This document shows, piece after piece, positions 1-13,300 of a stretch of 19,975 nucleotides of DNA (within the stretch, counting starts at the first letter, position 1; each line of letters starts with the position of its first letter). The stretch is from Spirogloea muscicola (taxonomy: Eukaryota; Streptophyta; Zygnematophyceae; Spirogloeales; Spirogloeaceae): NCBI GenBank assembly GCA_009602725.1, contig WELB01000376.1:1-19975 (forward strand). Reading direction: 5' to 3'. The position numbers were made by a program, and so were the translations under genes. The notes beneath the pieces were generated by a model, which saw only the letters and a program-made list of their open reading frames with translations, was not told the DNA's origin and did not search any database.

Positions 1-192
1 CCGGGTTGGAGCGGTCGACCACATCAGTGGTGACCACATCGGCAATGAAATCAGCTAGTCTGTCGGATGTGAGGCTCCTCACTCGTAACTACTAAGTGGT
101 CCATCCTCCCCCGTTCTGCCATAGCCTCTTCAGGCCCCGCAGTCGCTGCTTAGCTCGTACTTTGGCCCCTTCGAACCTTGTCAATTCTTTTC

Positions 193-905
193 GGGCTGGC
201 TTCTCACAGCCCTTGCCCTCATTGGGAGAGCCACTTCTCCCAGCCACCAGTAAATCTGGCAGCGCTTGCTTTCGCACAGCCCCTAGCGGGCCGCGGGGCC
301 CCCGCGGCTGCGCCCCGCGGCTCGTGGGTTTTGTTGGGCGCCCCCGCCCAGAAGGGGCCGCGAAGCCCCCGCCGAGCGGCATGGGCGCCATATGACTCGC
401 TCGCCTGTCGGGCCGCCGCTGGGCGCGCGCGTCACGACCAGCACGTAGCCCGGACGTGCTCCCGGGTCATCCCTTGCACACCGCTCTTTCTCTCTAATCT
501 TTCTAACTTGCGGCTCCTAAGAGGTCACTCAAGTGTTATCCTTCACGGCAACCCGTTCTGACATAGCATTTTCAAGCCCCTCCGTCGTTGTGGCCCCTTC
601 GACCCTATTAGGTCTCTGTATTATGTAGCCTTGTTTAGTCTGCACTCGCCTCTGCTTGAACTGTGTATTGGCATGAATTGGCCTCCCTTTTCATATCATG
701 CGCCCCGCGAGCTTTTCCCTTTGTCAGAGAAAGTGCTCGCCCATTGAGGATAGGGGCTCGAAAAGCCAGCCCAAAAAAGAATGGACAAATTATGAGAAGG
801 GGGCCAGGGGAAGCGCTTTGTCAGTTCTTTTCGGGCTGGCTTTTCACAGCCCTTGGCCCCAATGGCAGAGCCACTTCTTCTTTCAGGGCTGACTGTTCAC
901 AGCCC
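193..905 (+). repeat. Three copies of a GGGCTG-N8-CAGCCC hairpin
   Basis: Perfect 6-bp stems with an 8-base loop occur at 193..212, 833..852 and 886..905. The loops are related (GCTTCTCA, GCTTTTCA, ACTGTTCA). The first two copies lie in the longer duplicated block; the third is a separate copy 53 bases after the second. Confidence 0.8.
283..420. repeat. GC-rich palindromic patch
   Basis: This stretch is almost pure G and C, unlike its surroundings. It includes the near-perfect palindrome CCGCGGGGCCCCCGCGG (8-bp arms around one C) followed by a second CCCCGCGG copy. Such patches are common in intergenic DNA of some algal organelle genomes, so an organelle-derived insert is possible, but nothing here proves it. 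Confidence 0.4.
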
Positions 906-1694
906 TCGCTCTTGCGGCTGACGCTAGATTACTGCAGCAATGCTTGAGCAGCCGGCTTTACCTTAATTTGCGGCTGCAGATCACTTGCATGGCCAGTGGC
1001 ATGGTGTCACGGCTTGCAAGCTCAGCCACGCCCCAGACATCTGCAGCCCACCCGCTTAACAACGTGGCTGCCGAAGCAAGCACTGCTCGAGGCACTACGG
1101 CCTGAGCGTCAGACCCCTTGGCCTGGGCCGTCAGCCACCTCGCAATGGACTAGCGCCTCAGTGCCTCCTTAGTGCCTGATGTTGCAGAAGCTGAAGCATG
1201 ACCTTCCTTCAAGTCCACTCAAGTAGATGGACACAACTAGTTTGCTCGTCACAGCACTGCTCTACCGCTTTGGTAGGCAAACCATGAAGAAGACCGAAAG
1301 ACCCCGAAGGACGCAAGGACGCTGGCAAGACTTGCTTCAACTCATCAGCCCCCAAAACGGTGGGCAGACCTCCAATCTGTATGTGTAAAGCCCACGAGCA
1401 GGCAATCTGCTGTTGTGTGCTCGACTAACAAATTTGGCACGCGGCTTGCCAGCTCGACCAGGCAAGAATGGCCTGCTGCTGCTCCCGCTCGTCAGCATGC
1501 AAGCCAGGCGGTTGATGACCAGCAAACTTGCTACCCAACTCACGCCCCGATCGAATGCCATCCCTCCGCAAAAATCACACCCTGCCCAAATGAGGTGCCA
1601 GTGCCCAGCTCCGGCGAGCTGCACTTTTCTCTTAGAGCACATTGCCCTCCTATGCACCGCTTGTTGTGGTGACTGTGGCTGTTTCCAAGGCCAA

Positions 1695-3743
<2,049 letters not shown>

Positions 3744-3845
3744 TCAGCGCAGCGGCCTGAACGCCTTCGCAGCGGCGGCAGGCCAGCTAGCGTCGGGCCC
3801 CACCTTGAAGGCGGCGGCGCGGGCCTGGCCGGGCCGCGCGCCCCG

Positions 3846-3912
<67 letters not shown>

Positions 3913-4637
3913 NCGTTGGTTGTGGGTGGGGCTCGAAGCCCGTGAGTAGAGCAGCATGAGAAGCAGTGGGAGAGGATACTGGGGGAGGGGGTCCTGTGCC
4001 CCTCTCCATGTTGTCCTCCTCCATGGCAATCTCGGATGATGTTGGGGCCGTGGTTGGGACAGCCGTCTCGTCCATCCCTGGGCCTGGTGGGGCCTGGGAT
4101 GAGCGCGTAGCGCAGCAGCTCCTGGAGCTCCGGTGCACTGCTCTCGCAATGGCCGCCAGTGCGGTTGCCTCCCCGGCACAAGTGAGCCGAGGGTTTGATC
4201 GCAGCCGGCCGCGCCAGCTTGTGGGCTGGGCAGCCGGACCCATGTCCCCCGCACGAGGCTGTGCAAGCTGCCTAGGTGCCGTATCCTCCCTCGCCACCGC
4301 CGTGGCCGCCGCGGCGCACGGCGTGGCATGAGGGACCCCGCCAGCTGGGGGCCGCGCTGCGGGCGGCACTGTGCGCGGCGAGCTCCGAGGAGCGCGCCGC
4401 GCAGGTGCGCGCCGTGCCTTGGCAGGCGGCGGCATGCGCGCCCGGCGGCGCTCAGGCGCTCGAGCGCCCCGGGGGGTTGGCAAGGCGCCGCAGCGCCCGG
4501 GGGGGCGGCGGCGCCGGCGGCGAGCTAGGGAGCCGTTGGGTCGGTCGGTCGGGGGGGGCACCCCCGTCTGTCCAAAGGGGAAAGAGTTGGAGGAACGAGC
4601 TGAAGTCGGCATCAGGATTTTGCAACTCCGACGAGGC
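3744..4637. other. Divergent intergenic region between malate dehydrogenase and glutathione transferase
   Basis: It lies between two genes read away from each other, so it should carry both promoters, the 5' end of the glutathione transferase transcript and probably the missing first exon of malate dehydrogenase. I see no TATA box. From about 4260 to 4560 it is very GC-rich with simple GGTC and GGC runs. The long minus-strand frame through it is antisense to the GST start and reads lysine codons through the poly(A) strand, so it is not a credible gene. Confidence 0.6.
3847..3913. repeat. Poly(T)66 tract ending at an ambiguous base
   Basis: There are 66 uninterrupted T residues (3847..3912) followed by N at 3913. 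On the minus strand this reads as poly(A) preceded by ordinary sequence, the form left by an inserted retroposed RNA with its tail. It could equally be an assembly or gap-filling artefact, which the adjacent N favours. It sits just upstream of the malate dehydrogenase exon whose N-terminus is missing. Confidence 0.9.
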
Positions 4638-4676
4638 ATGCTGCTGTCTCCACCGTCTGCCGCCCCCGCCGCCGCT

Positions 4677-4704
4677 GCCACCGCCGCCGCCGCCGCCGCC
4701 GCCG
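4677..4704 (+). repeat. GCC trinucleotide run at the glutathione transferase start
   Basis: A run of CCG/GCC triplets lies just before the chosen ATG. If translation began at the in-frame ATG at 4638, it would encode an alanine-rich leader. Otherwise it is 5' untranslated sequence. Confidence 0.8.
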
Positions 4705-4724
4705 AGCGCCCGGCGGCCGCCGCC

Positions 4725-6077
4725 ATGGCCGCGCCCGGTGGGCCGTCCAAGATCCAGCTCTACTCCCTCGCCACCCCCAACGGCATGAAGGTCGGCTCCT
4801 CGCCGCTTCTCCGGCTCAGCTGCCTCCAGTGCCATCTGCAGCGGGCGTGCTGGGCGGCGGCCGCCGTCGACGACCTCACCGGCTCTGCCCCGAGCGCCGG
4901 CAGGTGGCGATTGCGCTGGAAGAGATGGGCCTAGAGTACGAGCCTCACCTGGTGGACATCATGGCCAACGACCAGTTTTCGCCCGAGTTCGTCGCTGTCA
5001 ACCCCAACTCCAAGATCCCCGCCATCGTCGACCCCGACGGCCCAGGTGGGCGACTTGCATTCGCGCTGCCCATAGCAATGTGGCAAGACGGACCGTGGCC
5101 CTGGGCATGGACTCTGCCTCAGCTACTGACGAGAGTTACGCGGCCTTGGACATCGAGTCGGCAGGCGGGGCGCCCTTCAACGTGTTTGAGAGCGGCGCCA
5201 TCCTGCAGTACCTGGCGGACAAGACGGGCAAGTTCCTGTCAAAGGACCCGGCGCGCAAGTGGGAGACCATCCAGTGGCTCATGTTCCAGATGGGCGGCGT
5301 GGGCCCCATGTTTGGCCAGGTTCGACGCGATCCAGCGAGTGCTGCTCATCTTATGTGCAGAGTCAGTGTGCAGAGTCAGGACGTCGAGAGTGTGTGTGGT
5401 CGGTGGTCTGAGCTGTGCGCTGCTGGCGCCCGTCGTCAGTGCATGCCACCTGAGTGTCTAACGCATGGACGTATACGCAGTTGGGCCACTTCTACAAGTA
5501 CGGCAAGGACAAGTGTGACCACCCGTACCCACTGGAGCGGTACTCCAAGGAGACGAAGCGGCTGCTTGGCGTCCTGGAGAAGCGCCTAGAGGGGCGCGAG
5601 TACCTCATTGACGACGGGTACTCAATCGCGGACATGGCAACGTTTCCTTGGGTGCACTGCCTGCAGGTCAGATAGTTTCTTGGATGCTGCTCAGATTGAG
5701 ATGATAGAGCGCACCAACAAAGAACCACATACTTTTTAGTGAATTCAAGACGCTCTCGCAGCCAAGCTACACACGTCAAATACGTGTTGTGATTGCCTTC
5801 AGTGATTGCGTAGCTAGTCTCTATCCACTCATTGTCTGCCAGACGTATTAACTTGACACTGTTGCTGGAAGGAGCAGGGGCAGACGAACTTAAACTACTT
5901 CATCTCAAGACTTGTAATTTATACCGTGGTTGTGGCCATGTCGTGCTCGTGCAGGTCTTCTATGAGGCCAGCGACCTCTTGGAGCTGCAAAATTTCCCCA
6001 ACGTGCTAGCTTGGAAGGAGAGGTGTGCATCTCGACCTGCTACAGCAAAGGGCATGACTGTCTGCAAGAAGCAGTGA
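4725..6077 (+). CDS. Glutathione S-transferase, YfcG/Ure2-like (nu class)
   Basis: A thioredoxin-fold glutathione transferase; relatives such as YfcG bind glutathione and act mainly as disulfide-bond reductases. Exons 4725..4790, 4904..5045, 5165..5319, 5481..5666 and 5955..6077 join to 672 nt in frame, 223 aa plus TGA, all GT-AG. Visible motifs are ATPNGMK (residues 16-22) with the Thr/Asn characteristic of this group, [12 protein letters not shown] in the thioredoxin domain, and the glutathione-contacting [10 protein letters not shown] (Glu78-Ser79). The C-terminal helical domain carries [37 protein letters not shown] and [12 protein letters not shown]. The length is normal for the family. 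The start at 4725 has an excellent context (GCCGCCATGG). An in-frame ATG at 4638 would add a 29-residue Ala-rich leader that could target an organelle, so both starts remain possible. The protein resembles bacterial homologues closely, which is usual for this class in algae and fungi. Confidence 0.94.
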
Positions 6078-7269
6078 AAAGCCTCAACAAAACCTACCAC
6101 ATGGACTACTGGCTCAAGACCATTGAGTGCCAATGCACTTGTTGACAAGTAACTTCCTACCAGACTTGCGGGGGAATATTAGGCACCTGCAAGGTCACTC
6201 CGGCCTAGGAGATGCGATGCATTGATTTTAATAGAATATGCAACTTTCATGGGTATGCTCCTTGTCTACATTACTGGCAATCTAAGCAATGCAACCGTGG
6301 AAGGGTCTTACGGGTTTGGCATTGACGTCCCCCTCATGGCCTCATGTAGTTTCAATTTTGATTGTAGACTGCTGTGTCTTGACACCTGGTGCATGGACCT
6401 CTGCTTTGCCACACAATGTATGAGCAATGGACATCCTACTTAGGCAAAGAAGTTGCACTACTTAAGATCTTATGGCACAGTTGCATTTCAGCAATACAGC
6501 TTATTGCTGTTTCTGGCAAGCAAGTTCGGCGATCTAAACAGTGGCATTTTGTGGCCAATTGACTCTGCAAACCTGTTGGCCCTAGTCACTCTGCCAAGGT
6601 CATATATGATAGAGCAGCAAGCAGTGTGAAATTTGACATGATTATGGCTTGCAAACAGTCGCCACCTTGAAAATTTCCGGCCAAAAATCAACATATTTTG
6701 TCTGACATGCTCCTGAAGGTAAAAGCAGCAGCGAAGGGCTGACTAGCAGCTCAGGCAGCAGTCTCTCTGCTGCACCAAGACAGTGTGTACCCGACAACGA
6801 TCTACAATGGTTCGTCAAACACCTGGGCTAAGCAACCCAAAGCACCAAGCTCAAAATACTGGATGCAGCTCCACAACCCAAAACTATCCTCTTGCTCAAA
6901 GTCTTCAGCCACATCCTCCACGAATTAGCACCAAAGTGCTTAAGTCTGGCAATATCCACATTAGCAATACTGCTCCAAGATGTCCACGTTGTCTGATGAT
7001 GCAGATCATATCAGGGTCCGTCAAGCCCCTATGATCACCTGCCTGCGTGAAGCTCTGCAAGGACTGGCAGGCCTGACTGGCCTGGCTAACGCTCTCAGCC
7101 TTCACAGCAGTCTCAGTTGTAATATGACGCAAATTTGTCATTCCACTTGCTCTTGATCCTGCATCTGCTGTCGAGCCAGGACTGCAAGCCAGGCGAGAAA
7201 CCTCTTCAAGCCCTTGAAGCTTTGACGAGATGCCACAGGCGGATGAGACATGCTAAAATGGCAAACCCC
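6078..7269. other. Convergent intergenic region (3' ends of glutathione transferase and UPF1)
   Basis: Both flanking genes are read towards this segment, so it holds their 3' untranslated regions. I found no conserved protein frame, RNA gene or repeat, and no clear TGTAA polyadenylation signal close to either stop codon. A short frame at 6222..6443 has no recognisable similarity. Confidence 0.6.
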
Positions 7270-7344
7270 TCAGCCATTGGCTCGCCGGGGCTGAGATGAT
7301 GCTGAGCTCCGATGCTTTGACTGCATCAGCCTGTCATGATCAGC
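7253..7344 (-). other. Two candidate acceptors for the last UPF1 exon
   Basis: CAG precedes GCTGAT at 7344, and 14 bases on a second CAG precedes another GCTGAT at 7330. The first gives a tail ending RRANG with TGA at 7270..7272. The second shifts the frame and ends GLPF with TAG at 7253..7255. Both tails contain one SQ. I chose the first because it follows the pyrimidine-richer stretch, but the choice is not secure. Confidence 0.5.
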
Positions 7345-10300
7345 CTGCGACAGTCCCAAAAGTAAAATGCTCACATCAGCAGAGGCCCTTCATATGCAGA
7401 TGATATACTGCTATGAATGGACGCTCTGTAACAAGGCCTCTCACAACTCCTTCCATTTCATGGAGCAGCCCCGCAATGACATAGTAGAGTAGCAGCCAGG
7501 AGAACCCTAACACATGCACATGTCAATGTTGATATGCAAGGCAGGTATTGGCCATAACCTGAGTGGCATACAGAGCCTGAGTAGCAGGGTGACTCATATT
7601 GGCTTCTCCGTAGCCCATTGAAGTGAACAGGCCTTGGGATCCATGGCCAGAGAAACCCTGGCATCATTTGGGTGCAAATGCTTGAGATATCAGGAAAGGA
7701 ATAATCAAAACGTCCGTTGAAGACGTATCAGCAGGAACAGCTAATACGGACTGATTGGACATATTGTGAAACTTGTGCAGTGCTGCAAAGCCTGGCTGAC
7801 ATGGTCAGACTCTTCCTGCAATTTGGAGCTGTCTTACGAAAGTAGGAATTTCATCCAAGAGGCAAGAATGCTCCGCTGCTTAACATAGGAAGCAACCCTT
7901 GACACAAAAATTTGTCTCAAGGCAGTACTGTTGCAGGTGGTAGAGCAGACCTGCGACAAGAAGCCTGAACCCTGCGAGTTACCCTGCATCTGGAGCTCTC
8001 CCTGAGTGTCGTAGGGTTGCGCTCCAAAACTTAGACCTCCAGCCTGCAAAGGAAACATAAGATTGGCTACATAAAGGGATGCAAACATGTGATTGCACTA
8101 CTGCTATGCAAATCATAGTAAGTATTCTCAATCTAGCATTGAGATCAAGCTTCATCTCCATAAGCGCAGCTCGTAGAAACACCACAGAAAGGAGTACAAG
8201 TGCACCGATCTCTGCATAAACTCAGCCTGAAGTCCAGTACCTGAGTAGCAAATTCGGGGGCCTGGAAATTCAGGTGGCTGCTGTGCAGGCCTAAGTCTTC
8301 CCCCAGGAAGTCCTGCACAAGATGGTCAAAACTGTTGGTGAGTGCCTAACCAGGAGTGCCCCTCTGCACTTGGAATAGATTGCAAGGACTGACACTGCAC
8401 GGGTCACCTCACTTGCACAGATGCTTGGGAAACAGGGTCCAAAATATATTGAAGCGGTCTTTTGCAGAGGGGGCTTTTGAATATGCATAGTCCACCCGAT
8501 ACTTGTTCTAAACATAGCACTGTAAAAGAAATGTTGCAGAGACGAGTCAGTCACCTGTGACATTCCACCAAAGGAGATACCATCTCTCAATGGTTGGCTC
8601 ATAGGAGCTTGAGACACCATCTGCAGTGAATAGGATCATGTACTTCAGGCAACGACTCTTAAGGTCCCAGTATCACAGGCAGGAGCCCACTGTGAGGCCG
8701 GGCAGTGAGGCTGGGCAGACTGGGCAGCACAGCACAAAGAAGCAGAGAGCATCCTTACATGCATTTTAATCATTTCTGTCAAGGAATTTGACATATGCGG
8801 TCATAAGTAGCTTTTAGCTTTTCAGAAGTGGAAAAGGAGAAGTCTGGGCTCTTGTCCACGATATCAAGATAATAGGAAAGATTTGCACCCACCCTACCTG
8901 AGACATGAGCCCCTGCTGCTGTGTGAGTGGAACACCGTCATAACCAATCACAGGTGCCCCCTGTCCTCGGCCGGCCCCGACAAAGCCCCTGTTGCCCCCC
9001 TGAGGGACATGGGGAACAGCGCCTATAGGGCCGTGCGCGCTCCGTCGGGAGGGGATAGCATATGGCTGGCTCAATTGGCTGTCTCCCGGCTGGTACGTGT
9101 ACGGTGGAACTCCTACTGGCCCTCCAGCACCACCTCTGGCGTATGTTGGGTGGTGAGGCTTGACATGCGAGCCATTGGCCATGGGGAAGTGACCTGAAGT
9201 AGGACCGTGAGCACAACCATCAAAAACCTGGCCCAGCGGTGTGTTTTAGAATGCATTCCAGAGAGCACAAGCAGCAATTACTTGCTCTCGCTGCCAAAGC
9301 CAACCAATACATGACATCAAACGGCTTGCTGCCAAACCTCAACCTTGATCAGAAGTAATAGCCTACATCCTGAACCTAGGATCCTGGTCAGCACACAAAG
9401 CGTGGAGTGCACAGTACAGGTATCCAAAGTGCGCCACGCTCGAGAAGGGCCTACCTCCAGCACGGACGTCGGGCAGGCGGGCCCTTCTCTTGTCAAAGGG
9501 CCCGCCACCGGGTGCAAGAGGCGTGGGCACTGGAACAAAAGCATCGCCCAGGCCAACAGCCTGCCCATTCATCCCAGGGTAAACGCGGCGCTCGTTATAC
9601 ACCTGTACAGATCAGCGGAAGTCGCAGTGTGTCAAGCCTGACTCTGCAGTGCTGTACTCTCTTGTATTGTCTGGAAAGTGACTGCATTTTGCTCATTGTG
9701 CCACTGACAGCAACTTTGTCAAGCAGGGCTAACTTATGACAAAATAACCGAATAGCGAAACTCAAGTGGATCTTGCTTTCTTTGTCACAACAGAGGTCGC
9801 CTTGACTGGGATCGTGCTCATGGAATGGGGTAATCACCTTCTTGGGGCGCTCAAATTGTACCATGCTTTGCTTCAGGTTGTTCAGGGGACCCTCAACAAG
9901 GCACTCACGCTCCTGATGATCAAAGGATTACTTTTAGCTGACGTATGTGAAGTAGAAAAGAGCCTCATGCCTGGCTAAGCTTTTCATCATCTGTACACGG
10001 TTTTCATGCAAAGGATGCACTAACAGCAGATACTATCAGTCTTTGCAGCCATTTGACTATGATACACATTCTTGATTTGTCATGCACTTGGTTCTGCCTA
10101 CTACTTACACAATGAAAAAGCTCCTCACCTTGAAATGTGTAAGTAGGTTGTTCCATAATGGTTGCCGCGACAGTACTTTGGGATTGCCCAGAACAACAAC
10201 GCCATATTTGGCGCGTGTCAGAGCCACATTCAGACGCCGAGGATCATTCAAGAACCCAATTCCCTGTTACCACCCCTCAGGACGCTGGTCAGTCAAGCAG

Positions 10301-13300
10301 ACTGCAGATTGTGTGCCTGGTGAAGCTCATTTTGAGAAGGCTACATACATATGTGCAAGCTCTGACCAGCGCGCTTGCCTGGTCAAGCTCAGGTTCATGG
10401 TGAGGACATATGATGATGAGCACTCTAAACACGTGCTCGGTTTTTAAAAAGGACTCTATAGAAAACAAAGTAGTGTCCCAATATACCAGTATCACATGCT
10501 AAACGCATTCCAATACCGGTAGCAAGATGCAGGCAATACCTGGTGTTCATTGCTTCGCACACATGAGAGAATGATGTAGTCCTTCTCTCGACCCTGGAAC
10601 GAGTCTACACTGGCAACCTGACAAAGACATGTGTACACTATGTCAACACATACTAGCAACCTACTGCTGCCAAGAACGATCAAGACCATAATATGACACT
10701 GGCCATAATATACACTGATGAGTTTGCAACATGAGCACTGAAAAAGTCAATAATCGACAAGTACAAGGAGGTCTACGTCATCCCTTTGCATAATATTTCC
10801 CAGATGGTACTCAACCTTGTAGCATTGCATGCTTGCAAACAGAATGTAGAGCCCTGCATACAAAGAGTGCTACAGGACCTCACCAAACCTGCGATACACT
10901 ATGATATATATGCGTGGGACAATCTGCTTTACCTCCAGCTCCTTGTATAGTTGCTGCCGTAAAGAACCAGTACGGGCCATCTGATTGACTATATAAGCTC
11001 GCTGCCCCTCATAGGGTGTAATAACACCAATCTGTGCAGCACACAGAAAGCTAAAATGTGGTCAAGCTAACATTGTTGATGTTGCGCACATCAGTATGAT
11101 TTTAAAATCGCCCTGGGGTATAAGCAGTGAAAGAGTGCAAGAACTTCACATACCTGACTAGGGACCACTCCATTCCTGAGGAAAGTCGTGACTATCTTCT
11201 CTACATTCGCTGCCTCTGTCCTGTTGAGATACGAAGTTCCACTGGCACTTATCTCTTCTTGGCCCATCTGCACGCGAGATTGGGGTGGTCAAAACACGTT
11301 ACAGTAGAAACCCCACTCTAAGAAGGTAGTAGCAAATGCATCTAAGTAGCATATGGTCAAAGGTCACATAACATCTGCTTGTTCACAAAATAAATGCAGC
11401 ATATAAGCAATCAGAGCAATCAACCAGGACGCAGGATGTGACACCTGGACATAGAAAAACATGGGCCTTGTTGGAATTGGCCAAGGGAAGTCTACGCCTG
11501 GCTGGAGGCGCTCTGCCTCCACGACGCCATTCTGAAGAGTCCCTTCATAGAAGCTATTTGATGGGAACTCTGAAAGGCAGGGGTGCATCCGATATTGCAC
11601 CTGCGCTCATCAACCCTCATGCCCGACTGTCAGAAGTGCTCCCACCTACCAGTTTCACAAGCTCTCAAGCTACTCAATGGAGAGGAGCGTGGGCTCGGGT
11701 GCAAGCTTGCTGTTCCCAAAGGCACACCTAGGCATGAAGAGGTCCAGGCTCACAATCTCAAGTGCTGGATGTCAGTATTCACCTGAAGACGAATTGGCTT
11801 GACACCCAAAAGGACAAGTCGCTCGAAAAGACTCTGCGATAGCCCCGCTTTCGCTGCTTTCTTGCACATGATGACAGGCCCCAGCTGGCAGTGATCTCCA
11901 ACAAGCACTAGCTGCTTCGCTCCCATAACCAGCGGAATTAGACACTCGGGTTCAGTGGCCTGGGTTGACTCATCAATGAGGACCTGTCATGCCAGACAGA
12001 TTAAAGTCATTGGTTAAAGTTCATCAGATGGGAGAAAATGCTCCAGCAAGAAGGAAAAAGCTTGCAGCGATGGAGACGAATTAGCGTGCACACAAGCACA
12101 AAGAGCTGACCTGGCGGAAACGGAAGTTGGAGAGGCGGGGGTCACCGGCACCAACGCATGTTGTGCAAATAACATCCGCATTTTGAGCAATATCACGTTC
12201 TGTTGCTCTCTTCAGAGCCTTGTACTTCTTCTCGTCGGCACTAGATAATTCACCTGTTTTAGACATTGAGAGGAATAGATGTCAGTTCATCAAAATGTCT
12301 GTAGCAAGGTAGCTGTATCCACAAGAACAACACCAACCTCAAAGAACAGCTACTTTGGACTGTCACCTTGCTCCTCCTTCAAGAGCAGAAGTTTGTTGAG
12401 CTCATTCTTGTCGCTCATGTCCAAGTGCTTGACCTGGAACATTGACGTCAAGAAGCTCAGAAGGTGATCAAGTCACTGCTTATCAGACATATCACACTTG
12501 AAAGTCAGACTTTGCTTTGAAAATAGGATAAAGCAAAGGACTCAAAGCAGGCATTCTCGATGGTCATGACTAAAGGAAACACAGCCTTATATTTAAGGTA
12601 GTAAGTCCATACCTGGTAGTGTAATGTCAGGTGTTCAACAGGTGAGCTGACAGCTTCTCGTGATTTTGCACAAAGCCGCACAACCTGCAACAATTGCAAC
12701 GATCAAGGAAGACCACGGCAGAAAATAAGTCAAGACACAGAACCTCAGATACTGAAGAAGCTGAACCTTGTTACAAAGAGCAACGGAATGGCGGAACTTC
12801 CTGACAACCGGGGCACATTGACAAGAAATCTGCCCATTTCAGTGGCAAATTTATATGTACTCGCCTTCAATCCCGTCGTGCTTATCTTCTCAGCAAGCTG
12901 GTCCACAGCAACGTTGCTGGGTGCGCACACCAGAACTTGACCTTGGCCTTGCTTGGCCAGATGGTACACAATGGCAGCGGAGGTCACTGTCTTTCCCGTG
13001 CCTGGAGGTCCCTGGATCAGGCTAACAGGCGTCTGGAGGACATTCTTTACTGCAAAAATCTGCGGCACCAAAAAAGGCATTCTATGTTAAGTGACGCCTG
13101 CAACCCCTTCCCTGTAAATCCATGTGCCTAATACTAGTCCTGCTGACTGGAGGTACAACAATACCTGGGAGTGGTTCAGCTCAGGCAGTCCAGGCGCTCC
13201 AAAGCGGCGAGGAAGAGTACTGCGCATGACCTGCTGCTCCACTTCGTGTCCCAGAAGGCGATGATAGATGTACCTGCATAAAAGCGGTACTTATGATTAG

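Larger units (their letters stand above)
66..912 (+). repeat. Degenerate duplicated blocks (family of dispersed repeats)
   Basis: The block at about 70-240 is matched by two later pieces. Its first half (GGCTCCT, then CCCGTTCTGCCATAGC, then TGGCCCCTTCGA) recurs at about 510-605. Its second half (TTCTTTTCGGGCTGGCTT, CACAGCCCTTG, AGAGCCACTTCT) recurs at about 817-878. The second half differs at only a handful of roughly 60 positions. In the second occurrence the halves are separated by about 200 bases, which suggests an insertion or a lost segment. No coding capacity is evident. It could be a relic of a non-autonomous mobile element. Confidence 0.65.
1..1694. other. Non-coding, repeat-containing region downstream of the malate dehydrogenase gene
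   Basis: No open frame here resembles a known protein. The overlapping frames around 90-560 lie on both strands of a low-complexity GC-rich patch and are not convincing genes. The first 950 bases hold duplicated segments and small hairpins, described separately. From about 950 to 1694 I see no structure. The part nearest 1694 must include the 3' untranslated region of the minus-strand malate dehydrogenase, but I found no clear polyadenylation signal. Confidence 0.6.

Noticed and set aside
92-561. Overlapping frames on both strands near the window start
   Set aside because: They come from GC-rich, repeat-containing DNA with few stops; the proteins are Pro/Arg/Ala-rich and match no family.
6222-6443. 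Small plus-strand frame between GST and UPF1
   Set aside because: No recognisable domain, no splice partner, and it lies in the shared 3' flank of two convergent genes.
10314-10395. Repeated TGCCTGGT-AAGCTCA motif and GACCAG/CTGGTC hairpin in a UPF1 intron, considered as a possible snoRNA
   Set aside because: No paired C/D or H/ACA boxes in the right arrangement; the match is short and could be chance.
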